Source: CAVSRC01 sp963785065
Lineage (GTDB): Bacteria > Pseudomonadota > Alphaproteobacteria > Rhizobiales > Kaistiaceae
Direction of reading: 5' to 3'
Assembly (NCBI GenBank): GCA_963785065.1
Contig: CAWATX010000002.1
Coordinates: forward strand, 372,001-436,000
Length of the DNA stretch: 64,000 nucleotides
Shown here one piece after another: positions 58,769 through 64,000 of this stretch; the first letter of the stretch is position 1, and each line of letters begins with the position of its first letter. The position numbers and the translations under genes were made by a program. The notes under the pieces were generated by a model that did no database searches, was not told the origin of the DNA, and saw nothing but the letters and a program-made list of their open reading frames with translations.

Positions 58769-59593
58769 ATGCAGAAGCGCGCCGGCATCGCCCTCTACAC
58801 GCTGGTCACCCTCTCGGTGGTCATCTCGTTCCTGCCGATCGTCTGGCTGATCCTGACGTCGCTCAAGACCTCGGCAGGCATCTATGCCTGGCCGCCGCAA
58901 TACTGGCCCAATCCCTTCACGCTGGAGAACTACATCAAGCTGCTCACCGATTCGCCGGAGATGCTGCGCTACGTCGCCAACAGCTTCATCGTCGGTTTCG
59001 GCTGCACGGCGATCACGCTGTCGATCGGCGGGCTGGCGGGCTATGCCCTGTCGCGCCTCAGGCTGCGGTTTGCCGGCGCGCTGATGGTGGCGATCCTGGC
59101 AGTATCGATGTTCCCGCCGGTCTCGCTGCTGCCCGCCCTCTTCCAGACCTTCCTCAACGCCGGCCTGCTCAACACCTACCAGGGCCTTATCCTGGCCCAT
59201 GCCGGCCTGTTCCTGCCTTTCACGGTGTGGATGCTGGCGAGCTACTTCGCCACGCTGCCCATCGAGATCGAGGAAGCCGCCAAGATGGACGGCATGGGCT
59301 ATCTCAGGACCTTCCTGACCGTTGTCATCCCGCTATCCTGGCCGGGCTTCGTCGCGACCGGGCTCATCGTCTTCATCTTCTCGTGGAACGAGTTTCCGCT
59401 GGCGCTGGTGCTGATGACCCAGAACGCGATGCGCACCGCCCCGGTCGGCATCTCGCTCTATCCCGGCGAGTACGCCTTCCCGTGGGAGACGATCTCGACA
59501 GCGACGGTGATCGCCATCGTTCCAATTCTGGTCATCACCGCGATCTTCCAGAAGCAGATCGTCGGCGGGCTCACCGCCGGCGCCGGAAAGTAG
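58769..59593 (+). CDS. Carbohydrate ABC transporter permease, MalG/UgpE-type
   Basis: 274 residues with six TM segments. LVTLSVVISFLPIVWLILTSLKTSAGIYAWPPQYWP is the N-terminal signature. The EAA loop is PIEIEEAAKMDGMGYLRTFLTVVIPLSWPG, followed by IFSWNEFPLALVLM. The close spacing to both neighbours puts it in the iclR-binding protein-permease-permease-ATPase operon. Confidence 0.92.
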   Translation: MQKRAGIALYTLVTLSVVISFLPIVWLILTSLKTSAGIYAWPPQYWPNPFTLENYIKLLTDSPEMLRYVANSFIVGFGCTAITLSIGGLAGYALSRLRLRFAGALMVAILAVSMFPPVSLLPALFQTFLNAGLLNTYQGLILAHAGLFLPFTVWMLASYFATLPIEIEEAAKMDGMGYLRTFLTVVIPLSWPGFVATGLIVFIFSWNEFPLALVLMTQNAMRTAPVGISLYPGEYAFPWETISTATVIAIVPILVITAIFQKQIVGGLTAGAGK

Positions 59594-59601
59594 GCAAGTC
59601 C

Positions 59602-60717
59602 ATGGCCGAGGTCACCCTCAAGCGCGTCAGCAAGTCGTTCGGCCAGATGCCGGCGGTCAGGGATTTCGACCTGGAAGTCCGCGACGGCGAGTTCCTCGTG
59701 CTCCTCGGGCCGTCCGGCTGCGGCAAGTCGACGACGCTGAGGATGATCGCCGGGCTGGAGAGCATCACCTCCGGCGACCTCATGATCGGCGGCAGGCGGA
59801 TGAACGAGGTCGAGCCCAAGGACCGCGGCGTCGCCATGGTCTTCCAGAACTACGCGCTCTACCCGCACAAGACGGTCTTCGACAACATGGCCATGGCGCT
59901 CAAGCTGCAGAAGGTGCCGCGGCCCGAGATCGAGAAGCGGGTCGGCGACGTCGCCGAGATGCTCGGGCTCACCGACTATCTCGGCCGCAAGCCGGCGGCC
60001 TTGTCCGGCGGCCAGCGCCAGCGCGTGGCGATCGGCCGGGCGATCGTGCGCACGCCCGAGGTGTTCCTGTTCGACGAGCCGCTGTCAAACCTCGACGCCA
60101 AGCTGCGCGTGCGCATGCGCATGGAGCTGGAGGAGCTGCATCGGCGCCTGGGGGTCACCGCCATCTATGTTACCCACGACCAGATCGAGGCGATGACGCT
60201 GGCCGACCGCATCGTCGTCATGAACGCCGGCCTCATCGCCCAGGTCGGCACGCCGCGCGAGGTCTACGAGAAGCCGGCCAATGAATTCGTCGCCGGCTTC
60301 ATCGGCAGCCCGGCGATGAACTTCATGACCCTGCGCCGGGCGAGTTCCGGCGCCTGGCAGGCGGACGAGGGAACGTTGTCGTTCGACGATCTGCCCTTCG
60401 CCACCGGAAACCGCGAGGCGCTGACGCTTGGTGTCCGTCCGGAGCACCTCGCCATCTTCCCGTCGGGGAGCGACGCGCCGCATGCCTTCGACGCGGAGGT
60501 GAAGCTGGCGGAGCTTCACGGCGCCGACGCGCTACTCAGTCTTGTTGTGGCTGGCGTGCCGCTGCTGGCGCGCGTTGGCGGAGCGGATCATCCGACCGAG
60601 GGGCAGAAGCTGAAGGTCGGGGTTCCGCCCGGCCTGATGCATGCGTTCGATGCCGAAAGCGGCACGGCCCTGCCTCGCACACCAAAGACAACGTTGGCCC
60701 CGAATAATGGTCTGTGA
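59602..60717 (+). CDS. Carbohydrate ABC transporter ATP-binding protein, MalK/UgpC-type
   Basis: 371 residues. Walker A GPSGCGKSTTLRMIAGLE, Q loop VFQNYALYPHKTV, signature LSGGQRQRVAIGRAIV, Walker B VFLFDEPLSNLDAKLR and H loop VTHDQIEAM. The C-terminal ~130 residues form the OB-type regulatory domain of MalK/UgpC (TLGVRPEHLAIFPSG). It energises the two permeases before it. UgpC-type ATPases are often shared, so it might also serve the double permease at 37822, whose operon has none. It starts eight bases after the upstream stop. Confidence 0.93.
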   Translation: MAEVTLKRVSKSFGQMPAVRDFDLEVRDGEFLVLLGPSGCGKSTTLRMIAGLESITSGDLMIGGRRMNEVEPKDRGVAMVFQNYALYPHKTVFDNMAMALKLQKVPRPEIEKRVGDVAEMLGLTDYLGRKPAALSGGQRQRVAIGRAIVRTPEVFLFDEPLSNLDAKLRVRMRMELEELHRRLGVTAIYVTHDQIEAMTLADRIVVMNAGLIAQVGTPREVYEKPANEFVAGFIGSPAMNFMTLRRASSGAWQADEGTLSFDDLPFATGNREALTLGVRPEHLAIFPSGSDAPHAFDAEVKLAELHGADALLSLVVAGVPLLARVGGADHPTEGQKLKVGVPPGLMHAFDAESGTALPRTPKTTLAPNNGL

Positions 60718-60721
60718 GCCC

Positions 60722-63493
60722 TCATGCGCGCAGTCGCACGACCTCGCCCACCAGCTCGAACTCGTGAGTGAATTCTCTGGCGGGCTGTGGGTGCCCGAAC
60801 AGGAAACCCTGCACCTCATCGACACCTAGAGAACTGAGCAACTCCAACTGCGCAGCGTTCTCCACGCCCTCGGCGTTGAGATGCAAGCCCAGGTCGGTCG
60901 CAAGCTTGGCGACGGCGCGTACGATCGCGGCCGAACTTGCGTTGTCGGGCAGGTCGGCCACGAATGATTGGTCCAGCTTGATCTTCGTGATGGGGAATTT
61001 CTGAATATAGCTGAGAGACGAGTAGCCGGTCCCGAAGTCGTCAAGGGCGATCCCTACGCCCACTTCACGCAAGGCTGCGAGAGCGCTTTGGATCGCCTCG
61101 CTCGGTTGCATGAACAGCGACTCGGTGATTTCCAGGTCGAGCCGCGATGCCGGCAAGCCCGTCCGCCTCAGGACATGCGAAACATGCTCTGCGATATCTC
61201 CATGCGCGAATTGCGCCGAAGATACGTTGACCGCCAGCCGGATTGGTTGTGACCAACAGGCTGCTTCGGCGCAGGCGGTTTCCAGGACCCATCGTCCGAG
61301 CTCATCGATGAGCCCCGTCGCTTCCGCAATGGGAATGAACTCGTCCGGCGAGACGAGCCCTCGCGTCGGATGATGCCAGCGTACGAGCGCCTCTACCCCA
61401 ACCAGACGATTTGTGCGGATTTCGATCTGAGGCTGGTACCAGACCTCGAACTCTCCACGCTCGAGGGCCTGGCCGAGTTCAAATTCCAGACGCTGCTGCT
61501 CCATGAACGAGTGCAACATCGTCCGGTCGAACACCACGAACCCGCCCCCACCGCTCGACTTGGCACGGTACAAGGCCATATCGGCCCGCTTGAGGATGTC
61601 GTCCGGACTCTTGTCGCGTGCATCCGCCAAAGCGACGCCCGCGCTCGCGCCGACCAATACTTGGCGACCATCCACGTCCAGGGGTCTTTTGCTCGTGGCC
61701 ACGATGTTCGTCGCAAACGCGACAGCATCGTCGCCCGCCTTCGAGCCGAAAAAGAGGGCCGCATACTCGTCACCGCCAAGGCGTGCGACGATTGCATCGT
61801 GTGGGAGCAGGTTGGTGGCTCGCGCAGCGACACCGCGCAGAACGAGGTCTCCAACATGGTGACCGAGCGCGTCGTTTATGGTCTTGAATCGGTCAAGATC
61901 GAAGCAAACCACCGCACTGGAGCGCAGCCTGGTGTCGTTGGTTGTGAACACCTCTTCAAGGCGTTCGATCAACTGGTTGCGATTGGGCAGTTGAGTGAGT
62001 GAATCGAACCGGGCCATATGAGCGATCTTCGCTTCGGCCGCTTTCTTGTCTGTGATGTCCGTGAAGGTCAGGCAGACGACACGGTGCTCGGTGCCGGCGC
62101 TCCCGTCGTTGGCCGGCTCGCTCTCAACCTCCGAAATGGTCGTGACGTATTCGAACACGCGGCTCTCGCCGTCGCCGCGCCGGAGCGAAACGGCACTTGG
62201 GCGCGGAACACAGCGGTCGAAGCCGGTGGCAAGCACCGCGTCAACCGCGGCCATCAGTTGCGGCGGCAGGGCGGCGCGCGCTTTCGACCCTACGAGATCG
62301 TGCCGATAATCGAGCAATTCCGAAGCGCTGCGGCTTGCGGCCCGGATCGCGCCCGCCTCGTCGACGACCACGATGCCGGCGAAATTGTCGGCGACGACCT
62401 TGGTGAGCAGAGCTTCGGCGTTGCTGGCCCGCACGCGCCACATGGTCTGAAGAAGCTGCCGGATGTCGATCTCGCTCAACAAGGCGATGATGGTGAGGAT
62501 CGCAAAGGCCAACAGCCAGGGAGTGGTATTCACCACCGTGGCGTAGTTCGTCTGGAGCACCATCGCGGATGCTTCGACAACCACGGCAGCGACAATGAGA
62601 CCTCCGACCAGGTATTGCCACTTCGCGCGGCCGATAAGGAAGGCTGCGAAGGCAACCAGCAGCAAACCCGCGAGCGTGACGGCCGTGCTCGTTTTGTGAA
62701 GCACCCGTCCCTGCATCAGCGTCTCGGTCGCGACCGCCTGGAGCAAAGCGCCGGATATCGCTCCGGCAACCGGCACCTGGAAGAAATCGCGAAGCTCGAC
62801 CGCTTGTGCGCCGACGATGACCTTCTTGCCGGCGATGCGGCTCGGATCGACCGTGCCGCGCAAGACGTCGATCAGGGAAATTCTGTCGATGGCACGTGGA
62901 TTGATGCTGAAGTCGATTGCGAAGGCCTTTCCCGCCTCACCCAGCCCACCGGCAAGAACCTCGGGCATGGACGGCACCAGTTGGCCGTCGACGATCAATC
63001 CGTAGCTGAACGACCTGACCTGACCGTCCACGTCGGGGCGCACATTGACGCTGGTGACCCAGGCGTTGTCGCTGAATTGCCGCAGCGGTTGATTGTATGT
63101 GGAGGCGGCATCGGTCGCGCCGCTCAGCTTCTGTGCGAACCCAGCAAGAATGACGCTGCCACCACTGCGCTTCAGCGCCGAAGTCAGCGCCGCGTCGTCA
63201 GCAGGATTCGACGGCGCGCTGAAGTCCACATCGATCGCGATTTCACCGGCATGCAGCGCGACGAGCTTGTCGATCAACTGCGCAAAGACTATGCGCCGCC
63301 AGGGCCAGGCCCCCATGGCGGCAATGCTCTTGGCATCAATATCGACAACGACGACGTCGCCGGTGGGTGCCCGGCCGTGCATTGCCATGCGGGCTGTTAT
63401 CTGCTGATCTTCAATCGGGCGCAGCACGCCGGTCCACGCGGCCGCCAACGGGACAAGAACGACAAGAGCAGCGGCAATTATGCGGCGAAGCAT
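60722..63493 (-). CDS. CHASE2-PAS-GGDEF-EAL membrane c-di-GMP enzyme
   Basis: 923 residues. After an N-terminal TM (~5-22) comes a periplasmic CHASE2 sensor (~30-270, VVVVDIDAKSIAAMGAWPWRRIVFAQLIDKL). Three TM segments follow (~275-345), then a PAS-like region (~370-480). The GGDEF domain (~490-655) has GGDEY at 573-577, an active variant. The EAL domain (~665-915) has EAL at 701-703, NVSS, DDFGTGYSS, KLDQSF and AEGVEN, so phosphodiesterase residues are complete. Both synthesis and breakdown of c-di-GMP are possible. It is 60 bases downstream of the partial gene at 63553 and probably cotranscribed. It is convergent with the MalK-type ATPase. Confidence 0.93.
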   Translation of the reverse strand: MLRRIIAAALVVLVPLAAAWTGVLRPIEDQQITARMAMHGRAPTGDVVVVDIDAKSIAAMGAWPWRRIVFAQLIDKLVALHAGEIAIDVDFSAPSNPADDAALTSALKRSGGSVILAGFAQKLSGATDAASTYNQPLRQFSDNAWVTSVNVRPDVDGQVRSFSYGLIVDGQLVPSMPEVLAGGLGEAGKAFAIDFSINPRAIDRISLIDVLRGTVDPSRIAGKKVIVGAQAVELRDFFQVPVAGAISGALLQAVATETLMQGRVLHKTSTAVTLAGLLLVAFAAFLIGRAKWQYLVGGLIVAAVVVEASAMVLQTNYATVVNTTPWLLAFAILTIIALLSEIDIRQLLQTMWRVRASNAEALLTKVVADNFAGIVVVDEAGAIRAASRSASELLDYRHDLVGSKARAALPPQLMAAVDAVLATGFDRCVPRPSAVSLRRGDGESRVFEYVTTISEVESEPANDGSAGTEHRVVCLTFTDITDKKAAEAKIAHMARFDSLTQLPNRNQLIERLEEVFTTNDTRLRSSAVVCFDLDRFKTINDALGHHVGDLVLRGVAARATNLLPHDAIVARLGGDEYAALFFGSKAGDDAVAFATNIVATSKRPLDVDGRQVLVGASAGVALADARDKSPDDILKRADMALYRAKSSGGGGFVVFDRTMLHSFMEQQRLEFELGQALERGEFEVWYQPQIEIRTNRLVGVEALVRWHHPTRGLVSPDEFIPIAEATGLIDELGRWVLETACAEAACWSQPIRLAVNVSSAQFAHGDIAEHVSHVLRRTGLPASRLDLEITESLFMQPSEAIQSALAALREVGVGIALDDFGTGYSSLSYIQKFPITKIKLDQSFVADLPDNASSAAIVRAVAKLATDLGLHLNAEGVENAAQLELLSSLGVDEVQGFLFGHPQPAREFTHEFELVGEVVRLRA

Positions 63494-63552
63494 GGGGGTC
63501 TGCTCGCTTTGACGACGGTGACGCCGACGGTCACGGGGTGAACCGAACTGGC

Positions 63553-63999
63553 CTAGCCGAACTTCCCCTTGAAATATGCAAGGCCAAACGCCAGCGCGAT
63601 TGACAGCCCGAAGAGGCTCGCCAGGGCTTGCGGGCTGATGCCTTCCCCGCCTTCAGCGCCAAACCACTTGCTGAAGAAACTGCGCTCGGCCACGCCCGCA
63701 GACGGCCTTGGCGGCGTGAGGACGGCGTCTGTGTGGCCGCCGCCGCTTCCGCCGCTGGCATTGCCGCCTGAATCATCGCCGCCGGATCCGCCCGAGCCGG
63801 CTGCCGCCACCACCGCGACGGCGCTATCGTTCCGTGGAGCCGCGGTCACCGGCGTAAGGCCAGGTCGCAAATCGCCGGACATGTCCAGTGCGGCAGTCTG
63901 TAGCGTATGGACAGCCCCGCGCGACAGGCTCTTGACCAGCGGCGCACGCGGACTGCCGGACCTAATGACGGCGCGCGGTCCTGAGCCAGAAACCGTCAA
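63553..63999 (-). CDS. Partial protein with Gly/Ser-rich linker and C-terminal TM (N-terminus beyond window)
   Basis: The frame is open to the window edge, so only the C-terminal ~148 residues are seen. They contain a possible domain end (VIRSGSPRAPLVKSLSRGAVHTLQTAA), a low-complexity linker (GSGGSGGDDSGGNASGGSGGGH), a short amphipathic KWFGAEGGEG, and a last TM segment LASLFGLSIALAFGLAYFKGKFG. CHASE2 proteins are frequently preceded by a FecR-domain gene, and this could be one, but the diagnostic domain would be outside the window. It probably forms an operon with the CHASE2-GGDEF-EAL gene. Confidence 0.7.
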   Translation of the reverse strand: MTVSGSGPRAVIRSGSPRAPLVKSLSRGAVHTLQTAALDMSGDLRPGLTPVTAAPRNDSAVAVVAAAGSGGSGGDDSGGNASGGSGGGHTDAVLTPPRPSAGVAERSFFSKWFGAEGGEGISPQALASLFGLSIALAFGLAYFKGKFG

Positions 64000-64000
64000 C

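Noticed and set aside
1..64000. CRISPR arrays, rRNA and tRNA genes, prophage or plasmid origin
   Set aside because: No regularly spaced repeats, no rRNA wording, no complete cloverleaf and no phage or replication genes were seen on either strand.

Overview
This is a high-GC, gene-dense window. Rhizobial-type intergenic palindromes, many binding-protein ABC sugar importers, BioY, MCE/Mla lipid transport, a CHASE2-GGDEF-EAL protein and typical product families point to an alphaproteobacterium of the order Hyphomicrobiales (Rhizobiales). The genus cannot be fixed from the sequence alone. No rRNA, tRNA, CRISPR array or prophage was recognised. The first gene (EamA/DMT permease) and the last gene (glycine-rich membrane-anchored protein) run off the window edges.

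Layout. 0-11.2 kb holds small-molecule metabolism: a 2-hydroxyacid dehydrogenase, a D-erythronate dehydrogenase-like epimerase-fold enzyme, an SDR, a GNAT plus PEP-mutase/isocitrate-lyase-like pair, an aminotransferase, a LysR/RutE-like divergent pair, and a secreted esterase with a DHA2 exporter. 11.2-12.6 kb is an 0.8-kb gene-free stretch followed by a cold-shock gene with a strong terminator. 12.6-16.3 kb has bioY, a secreted HEXXH protein, and a divergent MarR/MFS pair with a perfect palindromic operator. 16.3-16.7 kb is a palindrome-rich spacer bracketed by a 20-bp direct repeat. 16.7-19.9 kb is a large isoleucyl-tRNA synthetase that looks type 2. 20.1-23.4 kb is a MarR-EmrA-EmrB efflux operon. 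24.5-26.4 kb has a GST gene whose end carries a precisely bounded IS481-family element (6-bp target duplication ACTAGA) next to a 163-bp palindromic repeat; a diverged second copy of that repeat lies at 49.9 kb. 26.4-29.6 kb is an Mla-type lipid ABC operon in which MlaD appears fused to an ABC auxiliary domain. 30.4-32.9 kb is gnd-zwf. 33-35 kb has TspO, an XRE-cupin regulator, a fasciclin protein and a DUF378 protein.

35-50 kb is a carbohydrate region. A binding protein, a single-chain double permease and a GH94 cellobiose-phosphorylase-like enzyme form one operon. An enolase-superfamily dehydratase plus RraA-fold aldolase pair is flanked by an RbsB/RbsA/RbsC/RbsC-type importer and a LacI regulator. 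Matching TGAAAGCGCT(T/G)TCA operators lie upstream of the LacI gene/importer and upstream of the GH94 transport operon, suggesting one regulon. 50-53.7 kb is a less GC-rich, probably acquired operon that couples a patatin-like phospholipase, an MlaC-like lipid carrier, a LolD-like ATPase and an FtsX/MacB-type permease. This is the most unusual gene combination in the window. 54-60.7 kb is an IclR-regulated cluster: a cytoplasmic sulfatase divergent from IclR and a complete MalEFGK-type importer, consistent with import then intracellular desulfation of a sulfated compound. 60.7-64 kb encodes a bifunctional c-di-GMP enzyme and a partial upstream partner.

Recurring themes: in all three binding-protein operons a GC-rich hairpin lies between the binding-protein gene and the next gene, and every main regulator gene is next to a readable palindromic operator.
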